Part shown: piece after piece, positions 8,495 to 14,745 of the stretch | Layout of the letters: every line of letters begins with the position of its first letter | Numbering within the stretch: position 1 is the stretch's first letter | Assembly (NCBI GenBank): GCA_015486895.1 | Contig: WFQT01000114.1 | Location: forward strand, 1-21,242 | Source of the DNA: Anaerolineae bacterium | GTDB lineage: Bacteria > Chloroflexota > Anaerolineae > JAADDB01 | DNA: 21,242 nt | Direction of reading: 5' to 3' | Made by a program: the position numbers and the translations under genes | Notes under the pieces: model-generated | Database searches by the model: none | What the model saw: only the letters and a program-made list of their open reading frames with translations | Told to the model about the DNA's origin: nothing

Positions 8495-8820
8495 AACTAT
8501 ACTTATACGGACTAATTCCGCCTGAGCCACCCCCATAGGACTTATCCGGAACCATTCCGGATAACACTCCTGGAAAGCTGAAGAAAATGGATTCGGCAAT
8601 AAACATTCTTTCAAAACAAATAATATGCCTGGAAGCGGAGGGTGTCAAATTTCCAAAAGCACCTAAACAAGCCTAAGCTGCTGGACTGATTGAGATAGGG
8701 ATCATAAAGAGGCGATCTACCGCCCGTGCCTATACATAGAAAACCCCGACGCGGAGCCGCCAAGACGCAGGGATTTTTCAATCCTTTTCCTTCTTGCCGC
8801 TGCGTCGGATATTTTTTATT
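8495..8820. repeat. 325-bp direct repeat, copy A (non-coding, carries a promoter)
   Basis: Matches 9487-9811 with about eleven substitutions and one single-base indel (about 96% identity). It begins exactly at the AAC of a core-like 7-mer GCCCAAC (8491-8497). It contains a perfect palindrome with 10-bp arms and a 3-base loop at 8542-8564 (TTATCCGGAA/TTCCGGATAA), a minus-strand promoter (8620-8648), and near its right end complementary CCGACGC/GCGTCGG arms followed by T-rich tracts on both strands, i.e. a possible bidirectional terminator. No conserved reading frame spans it; a 28-codon frame starting at the palindrome differs non-synonymously between copies. Confidence 0.9.
8620..8648 (-). 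promoter_or_regulatory. Sigma-70-type promoter in repeat copy A
   Basis: On the minus strand, TTGACA (8648-8643), a 17-bp spacer and TATTAT (8625-8620). The -35 box is consensus, the spacing is ideal and the -10 box differs by one base. It points toward the gene at 8156-8425, about 195 bp away. The 8542-8564 palindrome lies in the predicted leader. The hexamers and spacer are identical in copy B. Confidence 0.75.
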
Positions 8821-8936
8821 CTACCGTAACGCCGCTCCTTCGTCGGCGCTGGTGAGCAAGAAAAGAGAGTTCCGTCTTTGGGGTTAGTCCATCGGGTCTG
8901 GATGTGCTGTAGCGTCGGATCAAGCAGACCGAATTG

Positions 8937-8959
8937 CATGACTGACTTATCTGCCTAAC
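8937..8959 (-). pseudogene. Relic of a mazF 3' end
   Basis: The minus strand reads GTTAGGCAGATAAGTCAGTCATG, which aligns to the last codons and stop of the mazF at 9854 (GTTAGGCAGGTAAGTGTCATG at 9866-9846) with one substitution and a two-base indel plus neighbours. Both lie between the 325-bp repeat and the following gene. I infer that the hicAB cassette was built into a cassette that once held a mazF. The match is only about 22 bases, so chance or a shared non-coding element is possible. Confidence 0.4.
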
Positions 8960-8984
8960 GTCGGGCATGAGTGGTTTTTTCCTG

Positions 8985-9209
8985 TCAAGCAAATTGTGCT
9001 TGATATATAACCGGTCGATACTTAGGCGGTGGGATTGGCTTACCTTCCGATTTGGCGACCTCAATCCAAAGAGATTTGGCCTTTTGAACTTCACGTAGTG
9101 CCTCATCAGGGGTATCACCAAATGCTGAACATGCTTCAAGATCAGGGATGTCAGCAATGTACCCACCGTCATCCTCGGAATAGAAAATATTTATATGGTA
9201 GTCGCGCAT
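8985..9209 (-). CDS. hicB: HicB-family antitoxin
   Basis: A 74-residue type II antitoxin that would bind and mask HicA. It shows the compact HicB fold signature: YHINIFYSEDDGGYIADIPDL, then SAFGDTPDEALREVQ and a short helix. The C-terminal ribbon-helix-helix DNA-binding domain of longer HicB proteins is absent, as in many short versions. ATG at 9209 overlaps the TAA of hicA by one base (TAATG), implying translational coupling. The order toxin then antitoxin is usual for hicAB. The cassette lies between the two 325-bp repeats, and the promoter of copy B is directly upstream. Confidence 0.88.
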   Translation of the reverse strand: MRDYHINIFYSEDDGGYIADIPDLEACSAFGDTPDEALREVQKAKSLWIEVAKSEGKPIPPPKYRPVIYQAQFA

Positions 9210-9463
9210 TATTCGTTCTCCTCCAATTTCAGATTATATCTCTCGACAAGCTTCAGAAATTGACGAATCTGATATGGCTTCGCCTGACCTTTCACATTTT
9301 GCAGGTTGACAAGTTCCGGAATGTCCGGTCGAGTGAAAATGTGATGACTCCCATCTGTTCTTGATAAGGTGAAGCCAAAACCTTGAACAAGATTTACCAT
9401 ATCAGAGAACCTTATGTTTTTTGAACCTGAAAGTATTTTTTGAAGAATCTTTCTCTTGTTCAT
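9209..9463 (-). CDS. hicA: HicA-family mRNA interferase toxin
   Basis: An 84-residue YcfA/HicA-type toxin, a double-stranded-RNA-binding-like fold that cleaves mRNA. The catalytic histidine lies in the GSHHIFTRP motif near residue 39, preceded by VNLVQGFGFTLSRTDG, and the C-terminus has the family's VKGQAKPYQIRQFLK helix. No residue essential to the family seems lost, so it should be active. ATG at 9463 has no good ribosome-binding site (AAAGATG lies 8 bases up). Transcription is probably from the promoter at 9611-9639, about 150 bp upstream. Confidence 0.88.
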   Translation of the reverse strand: MNKRKILQKILSGSKNIRFSDMVNLVQGFGFTLSRTDGSHHIFTRPDIPELVNLQNVKGQAKPYQIRQFLKLVERYNLKLEENE

Positions 9464-9486
9464 TTTTTGTCATCTTTCGCACACCG

Positions 9487-9811
9487 AACTATACTTATAC
9501 GGACTAATTCCGCCTAAGCCACCCCCATAGGACTTACCCGGAACCATTCCGGATAACACTCCTGAAAAGCTGAAAAAATGGATTCGGCAATAAACATTCT
9601 TTCAAAACAAATAATATGCCTGGAAGCGGAGGGTGTCAAATTTCCAAAAGCACCGAAACAAGCCTAAGCTGCTGGACTGATTGTGATAGGGATTATAAAG
9701 AGGCGATCTACCGCCCGCGCCTATACATAGAAAACCCCGACGCGGAGCCGCCAAGACGCAAGGATTTTTCAATCCTTTTCCTTCTCGCCTCTGCGTCGGG
9801 TATTTTTTATT
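9487..9811. repeat. 325-bp direct repeat, copy B (non-coding, carries a promoter)
   Basis: Second copy of the element at 8495-8820, 991 bp away in the same orientation. It also begins at the AAC of a core-like 7-mer, here ACCGAAC (9483-9489), while the bases before that differ from copy A. The palindrome has one mismatch. The right boundary is the same TTTTTTATT. Both copies lie at the 3' side of a toxin-antitoxin cassette (hicAB for A, mazEF for B) and upstream of the next cassette's genes, which is where an attC or a gene-less cassette would sit. Confidence 0.9.
9611..9639 (-). promoter_or_regulatory. Sigma-70-type promoter in repeat copy B
   Basis: Minus strand TTGACA (9639-9634), 17-bp spacer, TATTAT (9616-9611), identical to the promoter in copy A. 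It points toward hicA, with about 148 bp between the -10 box and the start codon. Confidence 0.75.
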
Positions 9812-9853
9812 AGCCGGCCTGGTTCTGCCCAGTACGGTACATAATCATGACAC

Positions 9854-10201
9854 TTACCTGCCTAACAGCGTATTGAGTTTTTGCAGCACTTCGACTACCG
9901 TTGCAGTTGGCAATCTGGCTGCCAGCTCCGCCTCGCGGGCACGCCAGTCAAAACTCTTCAGCTGGTCGGTCAGAATCACTCCGCTGACTTCTAACCCGCT
10001 TGGTATCTGCACCTCAAACGGGTATCCCTTGACTTGCCTCGTGATGGGGCAGAGTATCGCTAACCCTACCTTGCCATTGTAGGCTGCTGGCGAGAGTACC
10101 ACTGCCGGCCGCCGCCCTGCCTGTTCATGCCCTGCCTGGGGATTCAAGGTAATCCAGACCATATCGCCACGTTCGGGAACATAGATCATGGAACTCACCA
10201 T
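9854..10201 (-). CDS. mazF: MazF-family endoribonuclease toxin
   Basis: A 115-residue type II toxin that cleaves single-stranded mRNA at short sequences. Family motifs are complete: GDMVWITLNPQAGHEQAGRRPAVV near the N-terminus (the PQ-GHEQ-GRRPA block), CPITRQVKGYPFEV in the middle with the conserved Thr-Arg, and VILTDQLKSFDWRAR, which holds the DQ-KS-D-R motif. ATG at 10201 overlaps the mazE stop by seven bases (ATGGTGA); a second in-frame Met four codons on could also serve. The gene is intact. The stop lies 43 bp from repeat copy B. Confidence 0.93.
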   Translation of the reverse strand: MVSSMIYVPERGDMVWITLNPQAGHEQAGRRPAVVLSPAAYNGKVGLAILCPITRQVKGYPFEVQIPSGLEVSGVILTDQLKSFDWRAREAELAARLPTATVVEVLQKLNTLLGR

Positions 10202-10437
10202 GCCTCTCGCCCTACCGTAGGGCCGGTCTCGATTTCACCGTGCAAATTGTCCTCGGTTACTTGCGCTAACAGATATTCGAGAGTCAAAGCAAACTCAACA
10301 ATCGGCACAATAACCAGTCGTCCTTCCACTATCGACACCTCAACCGTCGAATTCCGCTGCAACCCAATTTCCGTGGCAAAAGGCTTGGGGATGCGTAGGG
10401 CCAGGCTGTTGCCCCATTTCTGCACTCGCGTTCTAAT
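10195..10437 (-). CDS. mazE: MazE-family antitoxin (AbrB/SpoVT fold), possible ATT start
   Basis: Antitoxin and DNA-binding repressor of the pair. The N-terminal swapped-hairpin signature is VQKWGNSLALRIPKPFATEIGL, followed by STVEVSIVEGRLVIVPI. There is no ATG at the expected position. The first canonical start is GTG at 10425, but that is 20 bases from AAAGGAG (10446-10452) and would remove residues that normally precede VQKWGN. ATT at 10437 sits eight bases from AAAGGAG and gives the usual start RTRVQKWGNSL, so I annotate from there. ATT is a known weak initiator. If the GTG is used, the protein is 76 residues. An inverted repeat over the -10 box suggests autoregulation. Confidence 0.85.
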   Translation of the reverse strand: MRTRVQKWGNSLALRIPKPFATEIGLQRNSTVEVSIVEGRLVIVPIVEFALTLEYLLAQVTEDNLHGEIETGPTVGREAW

Positions 10438-10468
10438 AGTAATGTCTCCTTTCTATGTATCTACTAAG

Positions 10469-10497
10469 AAGATACACCAACTCGACGTTTTTGTCAA
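10469..10497 (-). promoter_or_regulatory. mazEF promoter with overlapping operator-like palindrome
   Basis: Minus strand TTGACA (10497-10492), 17-bp spacer, TATCTT (10474-10469). The inverted repeat GTATCT-n7-AGATAC overlaps the -10 box and extends downstream to about 10457. This is where a MazE or MazEF repressor would bind in an autoregulated toxin-antitoxin operon. The promoter lies inside the cassette, so expression would not depend on a distant integron promoter. Confidence 0.75.
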
Positions 10498-10546
10498 GCC
10501 AGTGACGAAAAGAGGCATATTTTTGGAAAAGCTGGATCGGAAGGCC

Positions 10547-10601
10547 GGCTAACGTGTAGCGTCAGCGGCGCAGCCGCTGTCCGCTGTAGCTGTTGTTGGA
10601 C
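10547..10601 (-). other. attC-like recombination site 2 (55 bp)
   Basis: Plus strand from GGCTAAC to GTTGGAC. Inner boxes on the minus strand are CAGCGGACAGCGG (R'' side) against CAGCGGCGCAG (R' side), with one extra A on the R'' side. It is short, near the lower limit for attC. It lies 67 bp downstream of the propeller lipoprotein stop and upstream of the mazEF promoter. Confidence 0.7.
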
Positions 10602-10668
10602 GGCCTCACCGGCCATATCCCGCAGGATGCCGAGGCATTCGGTGTTAGTCGTGGTTACTTAATCATGA

Positions 10669-12051
10669 TCACTCCGATGGCTCTATGACTGCCACGCCAT
10701 TGAAGGCCGTGCCTACCCAGACCTTGCCATCCGGTGCGGCGAAGATGGAGATCACCGTGTTGCTTGGGAGACCGTCACGGGTCGTGTAGTTGTGCCATTC
10801 CCCGCTTTTCAGGTGCGATACGCCGCCAGACGTGCCGAACCATAGGGAGCCATCAGGAGCGACCGCGACGGCATGGACTTTCGGGGCAACCAGCCCATCG
10901 TCGGGGGTGTATGTTTTCCACGCTTGACCGTCAAAGCGGGATACTCCGCTATCCGTGCCCACCCACACCGCACCGTTTGGAGCCACTGCCACGGCATTGA
11001 TCTTGTTCCCCGCCAGGCCATTGGTGGTGGTGTAATTCGTCCATTTGGTACCGTCGAACTTCGATATGCCTCGCTTCGTGCCGGCCCAAACGGTTCCATC
11101 GGAGGTGACCGCGATGACATTCACGCAGTTGTCACCAAGACCATTGCTCTTGTCATAAGTTTTCCACCCGTGGCCATCGAAGTGGGAAATGCCTCCGCGC
11201 ACATCGCAGGAGCCAACCCACATGGTTCCATCAGGAGCTGTGGCGATGGAGGAGACCTTGTTATGGCGCAGCCCATCCTGCTTGGTATAGGTCCTCCACG
11301 AAGACCCGTCAAAATGAGCTACCCCACGAAAATTGGTACCGACCCAAAGCGTGCCATCCGTTCCCGTTGCCAGCGCACTGATCTGGTTCCCCGGCAGTCC
11401 CTTGTCCTCGGTATAGGTTGTCCAATGACCGCTCTTCAGATGGGACAGCCCGGACGAGGTTCCAAACCAGACAGAACCGTCGGCTGCAACCGCAATGGAG
11501 GTCACGCTATTGGCGGCGAGACCATTTTTCTTGGTGTACGTAGGCAGCTTTGGCCCTTGAGCCGAGCCTAATTTCTGGCTGCAGCCTAACAAGATCACCG
11601 TTTTCTGCTTGTGGACGGCTACAAACACTTGTGCGCTGAGGTTTCCTTTGCCCCATACGATGATCCCACCTTTACTTGAGGTGAGGGCCAGTATCCTGTT
11701 CCATCCTCCACGGGGCGGGTTCTTCCGGTAGAATGCAACAGTTTTGGACGGCGTATCCGTCGTGGTGTAGACAGCAACCTCGCCTCCTGATGTCTGCGCC
11801 GTCGTTTCCATTTGACGGACGAAGTCTTTCAACTCGGCCCGCATTTGTGGCTCTTCACGTGCGCCGGGGTAGATGGCAAGATCAGCAAGACAGGATTTGC
11901 CTTGGTGGCCCGGAGTCGAAATGACTGTTGGAGATGATTTGGTGGAAGTAGCCTCAGGCAGCGAAGTTGCTTTGGGAGTGCTATGGCTGCAGGCCGACAG
12001 AAGCAACATCAACACGACAAGACAGACAATATTTCTGTGATACTGCTTCAT
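10669..12051 (-). CDS. Lipoprotein with seven-bladed beta-propeller (two-component-regulator propeller type)
   Basis: A 460-residue secreted, lipid-anchored protein of unknown ligand. The N-terminus KQYHRNIVCLVVLMLLLSAC is a signal peptide with lipobox. It is followed by a Ser/Thr/Pro-rich linker (22-50), a globular domain (about 50-165), and then seven tandem repeats of about 42 residues from residue 172. Each repeat has the form GL-x-N-x-V-x-(A/S)IA-x-x-x-DG-x-VW-(F/V/A)GT-x-x-G-(V/I)S-(H/K)-FDG-x-x-W-x-x-YT, typical of Reg_prop blades; the last repeat closes the ring with AVIEPSE. Start: AAGGAGGT lies five bases before ATG at 12051. Such propellers usually occur in sensor kinases; here it stands alone. 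It is an unusually long cassette gene, bounded by attC-like sites 2 and 3. Confidence 0.9.
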   Translation of the reverse strand: MKQYHRNIVCLVVLMLLLSACSHSTPKATSLPEATSTKSSPTVISTPGHQGKSCLADLAIYPGAREEPQMRAELKDFVRQMETTAQTSGGEVAVYTTTDTPSKTVAFYRKNPPRGGWNRILALTSSKGGIIVWGKGNLSAQVFVAVHKQKTVILLGCSQKLGSAQGPKLPTYTKKNGLAANSVTSIAVAADGSVWFGTSSGLSHLKSGHWTTYTEDKGLPGNQISALATGTDGTLWVGTNFRGVAHFDGSSWRTYTKQDGLRHNKVSSIATAPDGTMWVGSCDVRGGISHFDGHGWKTYDKSNGLGDNCVNVIAVTSDGTVWAGTKRGISKFDGTKWTNYTTTNGLAGNKINAVAVAPNGAVWVGTDSGVSRFDGQAWKTYTPDDGLVAPKVHAVAVAPDGSLWFGTSGGVSHLKSGEWHNYTTRDGLPSNTVISIFAAPDGKVWVGTAFNGVAVIEPSE

Positions 12052-12118
12052 TTTTTACCTCCTTCTCGAATAGATAGACTGTGCTCCAAGCTTGTGCACT
12101 CTTTCATACACAGAAGCC

Positions 12119-12245
12119 GCCCAACGGGAGCGTCACCCGCCCGCCGTGCCTGGCAATCCGAGAAACTTTGACCAGAACCAAAAGGGGCAAATTCCGCACT
12201 GCTTACCTACTGCCAAAGACGGGTCGGATGAATGCAGGGTTGGGC
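12119..12245 (-). other. attC-like recombination site 3 (127 bp)
   Basis: Plus strand from GCCCAAC to GTTGGGC, perfectly complementary outer 7-mers. Inner boxes on the minus strand are TCATCCGACCCGTC (R'' side) against TCACCCGCCCGCC (R' side), with one extra A on the R'' side. It begins 68 bp upstream of the propeller gene and ends 37 bp from the stop of the YgiT-like gene. Confidence 0.85.
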
Positions 12246-12281
12246 GCATCTTTCTCTGTAAAGCAATTTCCTCCACATCCC

Positions 12282-12503
12282 TTACGCAAAATCAAACACA
12301 GGCGTTTGCATCATTCGGATTGGCTTCTTTCCTCCTAAAATAACGCTTCGCAACGCCTCTACTGTCTCGGGATCAAAAAATTGCTCTCCCGTTTCTTCGT
12401 TGACTCGCGCAGGAACATTCTCAACAATATAGAATCTCCCATCCTTATATAGGGTATACCGTACTCTCCGATACACCAGCTTTTCTTCTCGTTTTCCATT
12501 CAT
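12282..12503 (-). CDS. YgiT/MqsA-like antitoxin lacking zinc ligands
   Basis: A 73-residue protein with the core of the YgiT-type antitoxin N-terminal domain: VRYTLYKDGRFYIVENVPARV, then the position where a CxxC zinc motif usually stands, here NEETGEQFF, followed by DPETVEALRS. The C-terminus ends in TPVFDFA. The missing cysteines are seen in a known subgroup paired with DUF4258 proteins, so it is probably functional. Start: ATG at 12503 has GGAGG five bases upstream, and the DUF4258 stop is only two bases away. The pair forms one cassette with attC site 3 downstream. Confidence 0.8.
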   Translation of the reverse strand: MNGKREEKLVYRRVRYTLYKDGRFYIVENVPARVNEETGEQFFDPETVEALRSVILGGKKPIRMMQTPVFDFA

Positions 12504-12505
12504 CG

Positions 12506-12814
12506 CTACCTCCGCTTTCTGCAATCTATCCATCGCCGCGGATCAGGTTCGTAAACCGTGATAATCTTGATTATGGGCCGCGAAGGATAACAACAGTGGA
12601 TGTGCAACGGCATCCCCTGGCGAGTGACGTCGTACACCAAACAACTCGGCCCGTATTTATCATCAGGATAGTCCTCGATCACTTCTCCTGTTTCCATTGC
12701 CTCGCGTATTTCCTGAACTGCTATATCTCGCAAGATGGCTTGGTCAACAGCATGTTTTGAGAACTTAAACTGATCTTGGGCAAACCTAACACGAAGATCG
12801 TTGATAAATGCCAT
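12506..12814 (-). CDS. DUF4258 protein, probable RelE-like toxin
   Basis: A 102-residue protein of the DUF4258 family, distant relatives of RelE-type ribonucleases, inferred to be the toxin of the pair with the YgiT-like antitoxin. Visible core: KFSKHAVDQAILRDIAVQEI, then IEDYPDDKYGPSCLVY, and IIKIITVYEPDPRRWID at the end, which is the typical TVYEPDP-x-x-W signature. ATG at 12814 gives the usual start MAFINDLRVRF. A GTG at 12829 is an alternative with GGAGGG close upstream. TATAAT ends six bases before the ATG, so transcription may begin at or next to the start codon (leaderless). Confidence 0.83.
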   Translation of the reverse strand: MAFINDLRVRFAQDQFKFSKHAVDQAILRDIAVQEIREAMETGEVIEDYPDDKYGPSCLVYDVTRQGMPLHIHCCYPSRPIIKIITVYEPDPRRWIDCRKRR

Positions 12815-12820
12815 ATTTGA

Positions 12821-12826
12821 ATTATA
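12821..12826 (-). promoter_or_regulatory. TATAAT -10 box directly before DUF4258 gene
   Basis: A perfect TATAAT on the minus strand, six bases before ATG 12814. A -35 box is poor (TGTTGT at 17-bp spacing). If used, the transcript would start at the ATG itself. Confidence 0.45.
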
Positions 12827-12956
12827 CACTCACCCTCCCGCTCACAACAGGTTTTGCTGACACTGCTCCCAAGCTCGAAACACAATGTGGAAGGAGACAT
12901 CTCTACCCAGCATCGGATGTGTGCCACTCACTGTTCTTCTTTGTTTGTAGTAATAC

Positions 12957-13083
12957 GCCCCACGGTGACGTAAGCCGCCCGCCGATTTGCCAAACGCGAC
13001 TCAATTTTACCCTAAAAAATTTGAGCAAAAACCGCACCGAAGCCCCAGAGCCGAAGGCGGGTCAGCTTAACGCAGGGTTAGCT
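12957..13083 (-). other. attC-like recombination site 4 (127 bp)
   Basis: Plus strand from GCCCCAC (one mismatch to RYYYAAC) to GTTAGCT. Inner boxes on the minus strand are AAGCTGACCCGCC (R'' side) against AAGCCGCCCGCC (R' side), with one extra A on the R'' side. The TAA stop of the nucleotidyltransferase gene lies within the R'' 7-mer, a common arrangement in gene cassettes. Confidence 0.75.
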
Positions 13084-13749
13084 GCTACTGTTATCGTCTT
13101 GCCCGCTCTGAAAACGCTGTATCCGTTGCTTGATCTCTTCAACTATATCGCTAATCGAAAGGAGATCGCCTTCTCCTATATACCCCGCCAATGTTTGTAC
13201 AATCTCATTCATATCAGGCTCGTAAGTATAGAGCAAGGCCGCTATATCATTTTCATACACACTGACACGAACAAAATCACCTTGCCGATACAAAGAAGGT
13301 AACGCATACAATTTGAGCAACAGCAATCCTTCTACTGTCGCTATGGATATTTCCTGCTCCAAAAATCTCTGTAAAACGGCATATTTTTTCTGCACCAACC
13401 TAAATAACGGGTTTTTCGTCAGAAGTATGTCTATCTGCAGCCCTTCAAATTTTCCGCGAGCAAAATACGGGTTCGTTTGCTGTTCTATGGAAATTTCAGG
13501 GACGTTGGATAAATCAGCCAAAGCCATGATCAAATCAATATCCTGTGTGTTTCGCCCTTTCACATAATTCAACAGAGCCACACCCCCGACCAGAACATAA
13601 TCAATGTTTCTGGCTTCCAGCAAAGTAAAAAGGTTCTCTACTGCCTGATGCAAAGAGCCACTCTCCATAGCTAACATCTCCCAATTACGCGGGTTAAACA
13701 CAACCGCGTTTTGCACAATTTGTCCAATTTCTGTTAAATCTTTCAGCAT
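13078..13749 (-). CDS. Nucleotidyltransferase-fold protein (MNT/AbiEii-like)
   Basis: A 223-residue protein with the catalytic core of small nucleotidyltransferases: YVLVGGVALLNYVKGRNTQDIDL near residue 50, giving the GG-x-A and the D-x-D metal-binding residues. A second acidic strand follows at LQIDILLT near 105. The region VEGLLLLKLYALPSLYRQGD resembles the KL-AL-x-R-x-KD segment of DUF6036 and AbiEii-type proteins. Such enzymes act as toxins or in phage defence by modifying tRNA or proteins; here the substrate is unknown and no clear antitoxin lies beside it. Start: ATG at 13749, AGGAG six bases upstream. The stop overlaps attC site 4. Confidence 0.8.
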   Translation of the reverse strand: MLKDLTEIGQIVQNAVVFNPRNWEMLAMESGSLHQAVENLFTLLEARNIDYVLVGGVALLNYVKGRNTQDIDLIMALADLSNVPEISIEQQTNPYFARGKFEGLQIDILLTKNPLFRLVQKKYAVLQRFLEQEISIATVEGLLLLKLYALPSLYRQGDFVRVSVYENDIAALLYTYEPDMNEIVQTLAGYIGEGDLLSISDIVEEIKQRIQRFQSGQDDNSSS

Positions 13750-13816
13750 TGGAAGCTCCTGGTTTTAGCTTAACACAGAACGGAACAAATGCTACGGAAG
13801 AATCATTTACAAGCGG

Positions 13817-13948
13817 CTAAAACGGATGGTGTAAGCCGCTCCCACCTGCCCCCGCTGGCGAGACCCGCCTGAATCACCAATACCAACGCAGGCAAAACAC
13901 GATTCATCAAAGCGCAAGGATGGGGGGCGTCTCCACACAGGGTTGGGC
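13817..13948 (-). other. Weak attC-like site 5 (132 bp)
   Basis: Plus strand from CTAAAAC to GTTGGGC. The right side (GTTGGGC followed by GGCC) looks like the other sites, and it lies 52 bp downstream of the DUF2283 stop. The left side is poorly conserved: inner boxes GAGACGCCCCCCATCC and AAGCCGCTCCCACC pair only partly. Its position between two cassettes supports it more than its sequence does. Confidence 0.4.
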
Positions 13949-14000
13949 GGCCAGTTTTCTGGCTCAATCGACTGGACAACATGCGAGTGTCACCGAATCA

Positions 14001-14234
14001 TCAAGCAGGTCGAAACTCGGGAACACGCAGCACCCTTGCCTGCACCGATTCCATAATTGAATCCCGAATGAAGCAGCTGGCCTCCAAAATCTCGATGCCG
14101 ATCATCTCACCTTTGTCGTTCAACTCAACCGTGATGTTGGGGCCAAGTTCGACACTCCCTGCTTCTGGTTCATCCGAAATTGCCAGATGTAATACATCAT
14201 CTTTCTCAAAGTACATCATGCGTGTCTTACTCAT
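14001..14234 (-). CDS. DUF2283 protein, probable antitoxin partner
   Basis: A 77-residue protein of the DUF2283 family: MMYFEKDDVLHLAISDEPEAG, then PNITVELNDKGEMIGIEILEAS, the usual two-strand pattern. No enzymatic role is known; such genes often sit directly behind small toxin-like genes. ATG at 14234 has GGAGG seven bases upstream, overlapping the upstream frame by eight bases (ATGAGTAA). The upstream partner is broken by an in-frame TAG, so this gene may be an orphan antitoxin. Confidence 0.82.
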   Translation of the reverse strand: MSKTRMMYFEKDDVLHLAISDEPEAGSVELGPNITVELNDKGEMIGIEILEASCFIRDSIMESVQARVLRVPEFRPA

Positions 14235-14511
14235 TGATAAACCTCCCCGTCTTGAGCCGGAAGTTGATTTGCTGGCGTGTTGTGGCATGAATAGCTACCG
14301 GCGTGATTGAACCCAGATCGGTATCACACGGTATTATCACCAACAAGTCATCGATGCGGCCTACTGCGACGAGACGACCTGTCACAGTGTCAAAATGTCG
14401 CTCACCCGACTATCTCACAATATGCTCTATCTTGGCAAGGTCGAATCCCCGTAACCTTGCCCGATATTTCATGTAGTCTGTCCAGATTATCTCAATATGA
14501 GATTCCGTCAT
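14227..14511 (-). pseudogene. Small toxin-like partner of DUF2283, interrupted by one in-frame TAG
   Basis: From ATG 14511 (GGAGAG eight bases upstream) the frame reads MTESHIEIIWTDYMKYR and on to AKIEHIVR, then TAG at 14412-14410. It continues in the same frame as SGERHFDTVTGRLVAVGR and ends ATTRQQINFRLKTGRFINE at a TAA overlapping the DUF2283 start. The part after the stop is as protein-like as the part before it. I recall relatives with Tyr at this place (HIVRYS), so TAC or TAT to TAG is the likely change. Total length would be 94 residues. It is either a nonsense-mutated toxin or, less likely, a readthrough or recoded gene. I do not know a biochemical function for the family. Confidence 0.75.
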
Positions 14512-14600
14512 TGATGGCTCTCCCCATGCTACATCGCTTGAACTATTGCTTTGTGTATCGGCATCGCCAATGTTTTTCTCACTGATTGTGTGTGGAGGCC

Positions 14601-14731
14601 GCCTAACGGCATCGAGCTCAGCCGCACGCGGGTTTCGCAGTAACTCCACACTTGAACCACAATCCTGAAAACGCCAAACCTACCTCAAAAACCGGCTCGA
14701 TTAGCGGGTCGGCTGCATCGACATGTTGGGC
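14601..14731 (-). other. attC-like recombination site 6 (131 bp)
   Basis: Plus strand from GCCTAAC to GTTGGGC. Inner boxes on the minus strand are CAGCCGACCCGC (R'' side) against CAGCCGCACGCG (R' side), with one extra A on the R'' side. The outer pairing extends outward by GCC/GGC. It lies 14 bp after the stop of the 14746-15672 gene. This is one of the best-preserved sites. Confidence 0.85.
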
Positions 14732-14745
14732 GGCCCGCACTGACC

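Noticed and set aside
8491..8890. A 400-bp attC spanning repeat copy A, from GCCCAAC to GTTAGTC
   Set aside because: Inner boxes near the two cores do not pair and the length is far above known attC sites. I keep only the observation that the repeat starts at a core-like 7-mer.
9860..9866. GCCTAAC core-like 7-mer at the end of mazF
   Set aside because: It encodes the conserved Leu-Leu-Gly end of MazF and has no inverted partner within attC range.
14410..14649. A 79-codon frame with an N-terminal extension over attC site 6
   Set aside because: The first 46 codons translate the attC-like site and its surroundings. The ribosome-binding site and family similarity begin at ATG 14511, and the TAG at 14410 is an internal stop of a longer frame.
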